Shown here: positions 1 through 5,155 of the stretch, one piece after another
Numbering within the stretch: position 1 is the stretch's first letter
Layout of the letters: each line of letters begins with the position of its first letter
From: DATKWS01 sp035529435
Lineage (GTDB): Bacteria; Krumholzibacteriota; Krumholzibacteriia; Krumholzibacteriales; Krumholzibacteriaceae
Assembly (NCBI GenBank): GCA_035529435.1
Contig: DATKWS010000055.1
Span: 1 to 5,155, forward strand
Direction: 5' to 3'
Length of the DNA: 5,155 bases
Notes under the pieces: generated by a model
What the model was told of the DNA's origin: nothing
The model's input: the letters and a program-made list of their open reading frames with translations, nothing else
Databases searched by the model: none
Program-made: the position numbers and the translations under genes

Positions 1-37
1 TACCTGAATCGCGATGCTGGGGGCACCGTCGTTCACC

Positions 38-43
38 GAGGAG
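38..43 (+). promoter_or_regulatory. Shine-Dalgarno (GAGGAG) supporting a TTG start
   Basis: GAGGAG ends 9 nt before the TTG at 53-55. The same reading frame is closed by stops at 5-7 and 44-46, so translation of the downstream gene cannot begin further left, and TTG is the first possible initiator after this site. The 52 bases left of the gene show no convincing end of an upstream gene: frame 1 stays open but gives an unremarkable peptide, and the other two frames hold only short peptides. Confidence 0.7.
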
Positions 44-52
44 TGAGCCGGT

Positions 53-1993
53 TTGGATGGGGCTCCGCCAGAACTGGAAGAACGGTATCGCCGATTCTTG
101 AATGGCAGGGGGGACGTCATCGGCCCCCTGATCTGTCTGTGCCGGGGAGACGATGACGGCGCGCGGGCGGATTCAAGGGCCTGGGCGGCAGTGGTCCTCT
201 CGCGTATCTATCTGCTCGACGGGCGTTTTACGCTCGCATCTTTCTATCTCAATCGTTCCGTAAAACTATTTCAGAAGCTCCCCCGCGGCGACATTCCGCT
301 CGGTCTGCGGGTCGACCGGGCGATATGCATGAAATGGCGGGGTAATACCCACCGCGCCGAGATTCTCCTGCAGCGTGTGTTCGAGCGTGCCGTGAGAGAT
401 GGAGAATCGCTCACCGCGGCCAGGGCGGCTTCGAACCTGGCCCTCATCCTCGTACGAAGCGGGAGACCCGATGAGGCCCGGTCCGCCGTCGACTTCGCCC
501 GAAGCAGTTACCGGGCATTGCGGCTCGACCACGAGCTTGACAGGGCCGATCTCGTTTTGTCGTTGATCGAGTTTGCAGGTGGACGGTGCGAGGAAGCGAT
601 CGATCGTGTCCACCGGTGCGTGGGGCGGTGCGGGGAGCGCGGGGACGGGCATGGGGCGATATCGGGTGCGCTCCTCCTTTTCGAGATGTCCCTTCGGCGG
701 AATGACGATGCGCATGCGGATCGTTACGCGGAGTGTATATCGCGGCGGGAGGATCTGCTCCGACGTTTTCAGCCCCTGTTGCTGCGCTTTCTGTATTTAC
801 ATTCGATACATCGGAGAAAACGGGGTGAGAGGGGTGAGGCCCGGGATGTGTGGCGGCGGGCCGAGCGGTTGCGCCGGAGAATCGGTGTCGGTCGCCGGGG
901 GCAGAACCGGCTGCCCTCCGCCGGGAAGCCGTATTCAGGTACAAACGGGGATCAACTCTCGACGGTGTTTCTTGCCGATCGAAGTGTGCCTGAGGGATCG
1001 GCGGAGCCGAGGGGCCCCTACGGCGTCACGACGAGCGCCGCATGTGCCGGCGGCGCGGGCGACACATTCATGACCGCCAACCGCAGGATGGTGCATATTC
1101 TCAATGAAGTGCGACGCGCTGCGCCGCTCCCGCTGCCCGTGTTGATCGAGGGAGAGACGGGTGTCGGCAAGGAGCTGGTTTCCCGCTTGATCCACGCCTC
1201 GAGCGGCAGGGAGCGGCAGCCGTTCGTGCCGGTCAATGTGGCCGCGCTCCCGCACGAGCTGTTCGAGAGTATCCTGTTCGGACATGCGCGCGGTGCGTTC
1301 ACCGGCGCGACATCGCAACGGCGTGGGCTTGTCGAGGCGGCCGCGGGAGGAACACTGTTTCTCGATGAAATCGGCGAGATAGATCCCCACGTGCAGGCGA
1401 AGCTGCTCCGGCTGCTCGACCGCGGCGAGTACATACCGATCGGGGAGTGCTCGCAGAAGCTGAATCACGCCCGCATCATTGCATCGACAAACCGCGATCT
1501 TGCCGCGGCCGTCGAGTCCGGTGACTTTCGCAAGGATCTGTATCACCGGCTCAAAGTGCTCGATTTCCGGATTCCGCCCCTTCGCGAAAGGCGGGATGAC
1601 ATCCCGCTTCTCGTGGAGCATTTCGTGCAATGGTGCCGCGCGCAGTACCGCCTCGGATCGCTTCGTATCAGTGAAGCGGCGATGAAGCTCCTCACCACGT
1701 ACGATTGGCCGGGAAACGTACGCGAGCTGCGGCACGAGGTGATACGTGCGGCGATGCGACAGCGCCGGGGAACGGTACATGCGTGCCATCTCTCGGCGCG
1801 GATCATTGGCCGGTTCGGCGGGCGGGGCGCATCCCCCGCGGATTCGCTCCAGGCCCGGCTCGACGCGTACGAGCGGGGTGAGATCATGAACGCGCTGCGG
1901 GAGGAGGATGGGAATCGCACGCGCGCGGCCGCGGTGCTGGGCCTGCAAAGAACGACCCTTTTCTACAGAATGAAGCGCCTGGCCATAGAATAA
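53..1993 (+). CDS. Sigma-54-dependent transcriptional activator with N-terminal TPR-like repeats
   Basis: This is a cytoplasmic bacterial enhancer-binding protein (646 residues) that would use ATP hydrolysis to open RpoN-RNA polymerase promoters. Residues ~44-275 look like about six TPR-type helical hairpins (e.g. ~44-77, 83-116, 121-155, 161-195, 201-235, 241-275), each with a small or Gly residue at the turn followed by a conserved Ala. A Gly/Pro/Arg-rich linker (~278-338) follows. The AAA+ domain (~340-585) is complete: Walker A GETGVGKE (367-374), sigma-54 contact loop GAFTGA (414-419), Walker B GGTLFLDE (432-439), sensor I STNRD (478-482), arginine-finger region FRKDLYHRL (492-500) and sensor II WPGNVREL (552-559). 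A Fis-type helix-turn-helix lies at ~612-643. There is no receiver domain with a phospho-acceptor Asp, so activity is probably controlled by a protein or ligand bound to the TPR array. Its targets are not evident. It converges on the leftward cluster. The TTG start is supported by GAGGAG nine bases upstream. Confidence 0.95.
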   Translation: MDGAPPELEERYRRFLNGRGDVIGPLICLCRGDDDGARADSRAWAAVVLSRIYLLDGRFTLASFYLNRSVKLFQKLPRGDIPLGLRVDRAICMKWRGNTHRAEILLQRVFERAVRDGESLTAARAASNLALILVRSGRPDEARSAVDFARSSYRALRLDHELDRADLVLSLIEFAGGRCEEAIDRVHRCVGRCGERGDGHGAISGALLLFEMSLRRNDDAHADRYAECISRREDLLRRFQPLLLRFLYLHSIHRRKRGERGEARDVWRRAERLRRRIGVGRRGQNRLPSAGKPYSGTNGDQLSTVFLADRSVPEGSAEPRGPYGVTTSAACAGGAGDTFMTANRRMVHILNEVRRAAPLPLPVLIEGETGVGKELVSRLIHASSGRERQPFVPVNVAALPHELFESILFGHARGAFTGATSQRRGLVEAAAGGTLFLDEIGEIDPHVQAKLLRLLDRGEYIPIGECSQKLNHARIIASTNRDLAAAVESGDFRKDLYHRLKVLDFRIPPLRERRDDIPLLVEHFVQWCRAQYRLGSLRISEAAMKLLTTYDWPGNVRELRHEVIRAAMRQRRGTVHACHLSARIIGRFGGRGASPADSLQARLDAYERGEIMNALREEDGNRTRAAAVLGLQRTTLFYRMKRLAIE

Positions 1994-2052
1994 TACCTGT
2001 CCCGCCGGTCGCATCATGCGGGCGAAGGAGACTTCCCGAAGTGGTGCGCATC

Positions 2053-2072
2053 GGGATTCGGCTACCGATCCC
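2053..2072. terminator. Candidate bidirectional hairpin terminator between convergent genes
   Basis: GGGAT(T)CGG-CTA-CCGATCCC forms eight base pairs with one bulged T and a three-base loop. It lies 60 bases after the plus-strand activator stop and 11 bases beyond the minus-strand kinase stop, the only strong hairpin in this 90-base convergent gap. Neither side has a good T-run (plus side continues CCGTCATTGTTGTT), so it may act weakly as an intrinsic terminator or mainly protect 3' ends. A smaller CCCGC/GCGGG inverted repeat at 2001-2022 is less convincing. Confidence 0.4.
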
Positions 2073-2083
2073 CGTCATTGTTG

Positions 2084-2566
2084 TTACAGCTTGTACCCGA
2101 ACCTGCGGAGCAGATCATGCCGCCAGGTCTTGTCCTCGTCCCCCTCGACACCCTTCAGCTTCTCGCCGTCCACGACGCCGAGAATGCCCCGTCCCCGGGC
2201 GGTTTCCGCGATGACCACCTCGACTACGTTTGCCGTTGCGCAGTGGATGGTGCACACCTCGGGCACCTCCTTCACCGCGTTCAACAGATTGATCGGGAAT
2301 GCTTCCCGCATGAAGATGATGAACGAATGTCCGGCACCGATCCGTTCGGCGTTCGATTTCGCCAGCTCGATCATCTCTTCATCGTTACCCGAGAACCGGA
2401 CGAGGCAATGACCGGAGGCCTCGCAGAAGGCGAGGCCGAACTTGATTCCCGGCGCCGATGAGACGGCTGCCTCGTGGAGATCCTCGACCGTCTTGATGAA
2501 GTGGGACTGGCCGAGGATCAGGTTGACATCGGCCGGCTTCTCGATTGCGACCATTTTCAGCTCCAT
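2084..2566 (-). CDS. Adenosine-specific kinase family protein (PF04008 / DUF355 type)
   Basis: This is a small soluble protein of 160 residues, full length for a family known from archaea and scattered bacteria and described as adenosine- or AMP-binding or kinase proteins; their physiological role is not firmly established. Recognised from family-like blocks: ILGQSHFIKTVEDL (17-30), PGIKFGLAFCEASG (39-52), RFSGND (57-62), IGAGHSFIIF (76-85), AFPINLLNAVK (89-99), VCTIHCATAN (104-113), RGRGILGVVDG (124-134) and DLLRRFGYK (151-159). The Gly-rich RGRGILG and GAGHS segments are the likely ligand-binding parts by family analogy. There is no signal peptide or membrane segment. The ATG at 2566 has a strong AGGGAGG (2574-2580) with a 7-nt spacer, better than the internal Met at codon 5. 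It lies downstream of the GAF activator gene on the same strand, separated only by a candidate small ORF that overlaps its first 10 bases, so co-transcription is likely. The family call is confident; a catalytic role as a kinase is not shown by sequence alone. Confidence 0.95.
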   Translation of the reverse strand: MELKMVAIEKPADVNLILGQSHFIKTVEDLHEAAVSSAPGIKFGLAFCEASGHCLVRFSGNDEEMIELAKSNAERIGAGHSFIIFMREAFPINLLNAVKEVPEVCTIHCATANVVEVVIAETARGRGILGVVDGEKLKGVEGDEDKTWRHDLLRRFGYKL

Positions 2567-2721
2567 TGGAATTCCTCCCTGCGTGCGGCGCCTTTTTCCG
2601 CCCGTATCCGTTTATCGTTCTCCACGGTGAGCGTGAGCATGCCCCTGCGCATGCTTTCCCCCGTGCGCACCATTCGCTCCCTGTCGGCGGGTTTGCGCGT
2701 GATCGCTTCACGCAGCCTCAA
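2557..2721 (-). CDS. Candidate small basic protein between the activator and the kinase gene
   Basis: I do not recognise this ORF of 54 residues. It would start with TTG at 2721, overlapping the activator's TGA stop as TTGA, and ends with TGA at 2557-2559, 10 bases inside the kinase gene. The translation is highly charged (many Arg, Glu and Lys, including LTLTVENDKRIRAEKG), with no signal peptide or membrane segment. About three quarters of third codon positions are G or C, including the stretch before the first ATG, as expected for a real gene in this GC-rich context. There is no clear Shine-Dalgarno before the TTG, so re-initiation after the activator would be needed. Alternatives are an ATG at 2673 (AGGGAG three bases upstream, 38 residues) or another ATG further in. 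The overlaps at both ends fit translational coupling, but the ORF is short and may be chance; it fills an otherwise unexplained 150-base gap. Confidence 0.35.
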   Translation of the reverse strand: MRLREAITRKPADRERMVRTGESMRRGMLTLTVENDKRIRAEKGAARREEFQWS

Positions 2722-4382
2722 CGGGGCGAGATATTGTGCTGCTTGATCTTATTATGGAGGTGCTGGCGGGTCACTTCAAGGATTTCCGCGGACTTCGTGA
2801 TCTTCCAGTTGGTCTTCTCGAGCGTTTCGATGATGATCTTCTTCTCGACGGTGCGCAGTTTTTCCTTGAGTGATTTCCGGTGCTCCAGTTGATCGAAAAT
2901 ATCAGGATCCCGCCGGAGCTGCGGAAAATGCTCCACCGAGAGGACCGTCGATTCCCCGCTCAACGCGAGCGCTCTCTCAACCGTGTTTTCCAGCTCGCGC
3001 ACGTTTCCTTCCCATTGGTTTGCGAGGATCAGCTTGATTGCCTCGGGGAGAATGCGCATATCCTGCTTCGCGAGCTTCGTCGAGTACTTTTCGAGAAAGT
3101 GCTCGGTCAGCGGTAGTATATCCTCCTTGCGCTCGCGCAGCGGCGGGATGTGGATGGGAACCACGTTGAGACGGTAGTAGAGATCCTGGCGGAAACTCTT
3201 GTTCTTGATATCTTCGGTGAGGTCCCTGTTCGTTGCGGCGATGACGCGGACGTCCACCGTGCGCGATGTGGTCCCGCCGACGCGCCTGATCTCACCGTCC
3301 TGCAGCGCTCGAAGCAGCTTCACCTGGAGGGGTTGGGGCATATCTCCGATCTCATCGAGGAATATCGTGCCGCCGTCGGCGATCTCGAACAACCCCGCTT
3401 TGTCGCTTATCGCGCCGGTGAAAGCCCCCTTCACGTGACCGAACAGCTCGCTCTCGAGAAGGTTTTCCGGCATGGCGCCGCAGTTTATCGTGACGAGTTG
3501 TTTGGTTTTTCTCGGGCTGTGAAAATGGATGGCGCGCGCGATGAGCTCCTTACCGGTTCCCGTCGGTCCCTGTATGAGGACCGTACTCGTGAGGGGGGCC
3601 ACCTTCTTGATCATGCTGAAGATGTCGAGCATCGCCTTGCTCTTGCCGATGATTCCGGAAAATTCGTACTTCTCCGAAAGCTCCTGTTTGAGCTCGAGGT
3701 TCTCACGGGCGAGGTTCTCCTTGGACAGTATCAGTTCCCCGTGCAGTCTCGCGTTCTCGATGGCGATCGCCGCCTGCGATGCAAATGCGGATACGATTGA
3801 CATATCATCCTCGTTCAGCTCCTCCGCGAGACGGTTGCTGTCCGTATAGATGACCCCGATGACCCGGTTCTCCAGCGTGAGCGGCAGGCAAACCGCGGTT
3901 CGCAGGTTGAGATCGATGACGCTCTTCTGGTCCCGGAAGCGGTCGTGCTCGAGTATATCCGAGATAAAGAGCGGTTTTCCCTTCTTGACGACATCATCGA
4001 TGATGCTGTAGCTCACCGCGAAATCGTCCTTATCGAGCGGCTGCTCCGTGCGGTCGCGCGCGATGCGGAACTCCATGTCGCCATTGCGATTGGCCAACAT
4101 GAGAAATCCCCTGTCGGTATCTGCGAGGTTGATGACCGAATCGATGATCTTCTCGAGGACCTCATTGAGGTTGAGGGTCGAATTCAAAGCCTTCGTGATA
4201 TCCACCAGCATCTCGAGCTTGGTGAGCCGGTGCTCGGTTTTTTGGAGCTGGGCCGAAAGGTTCGCGCCCCTTCGCACGGCGTCCACCTGCTCTATTCCCG
4301 CGAGATCGCTTTCCACCTCGTCGAACAGTTCCTTGGCTTTTGCCGGTTTTTTCTCTCGTACTTCTTTCTTGGTATCGGTCAT
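2718..4382 (-). CDS. GAF-domain sigma-54-dependent transcriptional activator
   Basis: This is a cytoplasmic enhancer-binding protein of 554 residues. A charged Lys/Glu-rich N-terminus (1-40) leads into a signalling helix (~42-70), a GAF sensor domain (~70-212, with RTAVCLPLTLENRVIGVIYTDS at 161-182 typical of the fold), a probable coiled coil (~208-240), the AAA+ domain (~243-470) and a Fis-type helix-turn-helix (~512-550, TKSAEILEVTRQHLHNKIKQ). Motifs are intact: Walker A GPTGTGKE (272-279), GAFTGA (319-324), Walker B GGTIFLDE (337-344), sensor I AATNRD (382-387), arginine-finger region FRQDLYYRL (397-405) and sensor II WEGNVREL (457-464), where Glu replaces the usual Pro. The GAF domain implies a small-molecule signal, not phosphorylation; the ligand is unknown. 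The ATG at 4382 has GAGGAG (4391-4396) with an 8-nt spacer. It is the first gene of a leftward cluster ending in an adenosine-kinase-family gene, and the only good upstream promoter candidate is itself a sigma-54 site, suggesting autoregulation or control by another activator. Confidence 0.96.
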   Translation of the reverse strand: MTDTKKEVREKKPAKAKELFDEVESDLAGIEQVDAVRRGANLSAQLQKTEHRLTKLEMLVDITKALNSTLNLNEVLEKIIDSVINLADTDRGFLMLANRNGDMEFRIARDRTEQPLDKDDFAVSYSIIDDVVKKGKPLFISDILEHDRFRDQKSVIDLNLRTAVCLPLTLENRVIGVIYTDSNRLAEELNEDDMSIVSAFASQAAIAIENARLHGELILSKENLARENLELKQELSEKYEFSGIIGKSKAMLDIFSMIKKVAPLTSTVLIQGPTGTGKELIARAIHFHSPRKTKQLVTINCGAMPENLLESELFGHVKGAFTGAISDKAGLFEIADGGTIFLDEIGDMPQPLQVKLLRALQDGEIRRVGGTTSRTVDVRVIAATNRDLTEDIKNKSFRQDLYYRLNVVPIHIPPLRERKEDILPLTEHFLEKYSTKLAKQDMRILPEAIKLILANQWEGNVRELENTVERALALSGESTVLSVEHFPQLRRDPDIFDQLEHRKSLKEKLRTVEKKIIIETLEKTNWKITKSAEILEVTRQHLHNKIKQHNISPR

Positions 4383-4886
4383 GCTTTTGGCTCCTCGCTA
4401 CCGTAGCGTCGCGCTTTGCTGTGACTGTTGACTTACAATGAGATATGGCGCCCGTGACGGCGTGTCATTTCCTATTTTACAATATGATTGGTTAACTCGG
4501 TCTCGAGAGTATTGGGAGCGGACGTGAACGGCATGCTCCCCGCGAGAGTGGCCGAAAAAGGGCATACTCCACCCATGGCAGCGTGACAGGCGCTCGAAAA
4601 CTCTTGCAATTTCGCACACGAATGCAGGCGCACTCCGCGCTGCATTCTGATTCAGATTCTCCATACGTTCTTCCTGGCCTTCATTCCCTATGGTCCCGCT
4701 GTTCCGACGCAAGGCGGACCTCGTGCTTGATCACGAAGAGCAGGCGCCAGCATCCAAGACCGACGAACATCGTAGAGAATCTAACTCTCTCATTGGTTTT
4801 CTCTAGGGATTACGGGTCGGATTTTGTTTATACATCACCCCCCTTGATGATTCAAGTCATTATAAAATAAATAATTACTAGCACTT
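4383..4886 (-). other. Predicted ~500 nt non-coding leader of the GAF activator transcript
   Basis: This stretch would be transcribed from the sigma-54 element to the activator start. I see no convincing gene in it. The longest minus-strand ORF (stop at 4398; ATG at 4664 preceded by AGGAAG, 88 residues) has weak third-position bias and a Ser/Arg/Gln/His/Cys-rich translation that resembles no family. Several short stems exist: CATCA/TGATG around a G6 run (4833-4849), AGAGA/TCTCT (4774-4790) and a seven-pair stem around TCGTG/CACGA (4719-4738). No known riboswitch was recognised. It could be an untranslated leader, hold a separate small RNA, or be degraded coding sequence. Confidence 0.35.
4396..4408. 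repeat. Perfect inverted repeat abutting the activator's ribosome binding site
   Basis: On the minus strand the sequence CGCTAC-G-GTAGCG has six-base perfect arms around one central base. It lies immediately before and shares one base with the GAGGAG Shine-Dalgarno of the GAF activator gene. As DNA it could be a compact operator; as RNA it would fold as a five-pair stem with a CGG loop beside the ribosome site. No binding protein can be named. Confidence 0.4.
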
Positions 4887-4898
4887 CCTATTAATAGG
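4887..4898. repeat. Perfect 12-bp palindrome in the promoter initiation region
   Basis: CCTATTAATAGG is self-complementary over all 12 bases. It begins at the final C of the -12 element and runs to position -1 of the predicted sigma-54 start site, so a protein bound here would block polymerase or promoter opening. The AT-rich core could equally be just the easily melted part of the promoter. Confidence 0.5.
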
Positions 4899-4912
4899 CA
4901 ATCGCTGTGCCA
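4898..4912 (-). promoter_or_regulatory. Sigma-54 (RpoN) -24/-12 promoter, reading toward the GAF activator gene
   Basis: The minus strand reads TGGCAC-AGCGA-TTGC, an exact match to the conserved TGGCAC-N5-TTGC core, with the invariant GG (-24) and GC (-12) separated by the required 10 bases. The predicted transcription start is near 4886 (an A). It lies in the AT-rich gene-free segment and points left toward the GAF sigma-54 activator, 504 bases ahead. No comparably good site was found elsewhere in the window by eye, and no good sigma-70 promoter is visible closer to the gene. Confidence 0.7.
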
Positions 4913-4977
4913 GGGTCGACCATTCAAAAAGAATTGTCATAATACCATATTATATATGAAGTTAACCGTTTACGTGG

Positions 4978-4996
4978 CATGATACTCCGCATCATG
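4978..4996. promoter_or_regulatory. Inverted repeat, candidate upstream activator (enhancer) site
   Basis: CATGAT-N7-ATCATG has perfect six-base arms. Relative to the predicted sigma-54 start at 4886 it lies at about -92 to -110, within the usual range for enhancer-binding-protein sites. The dyad suits a dimeric Fis-type helix-turn-helix. Which activator would bind is unknown; the two in this window are the obvious candidates. Confidence 0.35.
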
Positions 4997-5090
4997 GCGG
5001 GCCGCTGCCGGCACATTTTTGTAATATTTTATTGACACCTGTTTTTAAAACTTCCAGTTAAGTAATATTATAGCGCATATATCAACGAAA

Positions 5091-5114
5091 GTAAATTTAT
5101 ATTTACATATGTAA
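5091..5114. repeat. Two overlapping AT-rich inverted repeats
   Basis: GTAAAT-TTAT-ATTTAC (5091-5106) overlaps the perfect palindrome TTACATATGTAA (5103-5114), so the half-site GTAAA/TTTAC recurs. They lie about 205-230 bp upstream of the predicted sigma-54 start and could be operator half-sites, but base composition here (very AT-rich) makes chance palindromes more likely. Confidence 0.25.
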
Positions 5115-5155
5115 TATATTGTTTTCAGTGTATGGACAATTTTACCCATGTGATG

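Larger units (their letters stand above)
4913..5155. other. AT-rich intergenic segment
   Basis: This segment has no supported gene and differs sharply in composition from the GC-rich genes to the left, apart from a GC-rich island at ~4988-5013. It contains the dyad at 4978-4996, a small GCCG/CGGC hairpin (5001-5012) followed by five T, and an isolated TTGACA (5032-5037) without a good -10 partner. The right edge may approach a neighbouring gene: ATG at 5132 on the plus strand and a 37-codon open stretch on the minus strand (5155-5045) both remain unresolved. Confidence 0.5.

Noticed and set aside
935..2017. A 360-codon minus-strand ORF opposite the plus-strand activator.
   Set aside because: It is the antisense of a well-supported AAA+ gene. 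Long antisense frames are expected in GC-rich genes, and the translation has no domain.
2010..2023. CGCATCATGCGGGC resembles CGCATCATGGCGGGC at 4988-5002, suggesting a shared binding site.
   Set aside because: One-base indel between the copies, and a match of this length is about what chance gives over 5 kb; the first copy lies at a 3' end with no promoter role.
3150..3800. A 216-codon plus-strand ORF opposite the GAF activator.
   Set aside because: Shadow of the AAA+ coding strand, where all sigma-54 activator motifs lie in one uninterrupted minus-strand frame.
4398..4712. A 104-codon minus-strand ORF (or 88 codons from the ATG at 4664 with an AGGAAG upstream) just ahead of the GAF activator.
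   Set aside because: Third positions are not GC-biased like the real genes, the translation is rich in Ser, Arg, Gln, His and Cys without recognisable domains, and it covers the region expected to be leader. A good Shine-Dalgarno alone is not enough.
4583..4870. A 95-codon plus-strand ORF in the intergenic region.
   Set aside because: Low-complexity Ser/Arg/Leu translation, no ribosome site and no family resemblance; it crosses the composition boundary without change in character.
4975..4990. A plus-strand TGGCAT...GC sequence resembling a sigma-54 promoter.
   Set aside because: The spacing between GG and GC is 11 bases instead of the required 10, and TTGC is not present.
5032..5037. TTGACA as a sigma-70 -35 box on the plus strand.
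   Set aside because: At 16-18 base spacing there is no acceptable -10 hexamer; the nearest TAATAT is 25 bases away.
5045..5155. A 37-codon open frame on the minus strand entering from the right edge, including a possible ATG at 5149.
   Set aside because: Short, very AT-rich and without a visible ribosome site; it could be the tail of a gene outside the window but nothing in the peptide supports that.

Overview
The window is a 5.2 kb bacterial fragment with three confident protein genes, one candidate small gene and a long non-coding regulatory region. The genes are GC-rich. The last ~350 bases are strongly AT-rich and look intergenic. Two genes encode sigma-54 (RpoN) enhancer-binding proteins and one intergenic sequence fits the sigma-54 promoter consensus exactly, so the organism is a bacterium that uses RpoN. 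Non-ATG starts and the gene mix would suit a spirochaete, a deltaproteobacterium-like group or an uncultured lineage, but the sequence does not settle the phylum.

Layout. On the plus strand, 53-1993 encodes a 646-residue sigma-54 activator with an N-terminal array of TPR-like helical repeats, a complete AAA+ domain and a Fis-type helix-turn-helix. It converges on a leftward (minus-strand) cluster that reads in order: a 554-residue GAF/AAA+/Fis-type sigma-54 activator (4382-2718), a candidate 54-residue small ORF (2721-2557), and a 160-residue protein of the adenosine-specific kinase family (2566-2084). The small ORF overlaps the stop of the activator gene by 4 nt and the start of the kinase gene by 10 nt. 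A bulged hairpin at 2053-2072 lies between the convergent genes.

Regulatory region. The 770 bases right of 4382 hold no convincing gene. On the minus strand, pointing at the GAF activator, there is a TGGCAC-N5-TTGC sigma-54 element at 4898-4912. It abuts a perfect 12-bp palindrome that fills the space between the -12 element and the predicted start site near 4886. An inverted repeat at 4978-4996 sits about 90-110 bp upstream, where enhancer-binding proteins usually bind. The predicted transcript would have a ~500 nt leader before the activator gene. A second perfect inverted repeat (4396-4408) abuts the activator's Shine-Dalgarno sequence.

Working model (inference): the GAF activator and the adenosine-binding protein form one sigma-54-controlled operon, possibly autoregulated or driven by the neighbouring TPR activator, with the GAF domain and the kinase homologue linked through an adenosine or adenine-nucleotide signal.
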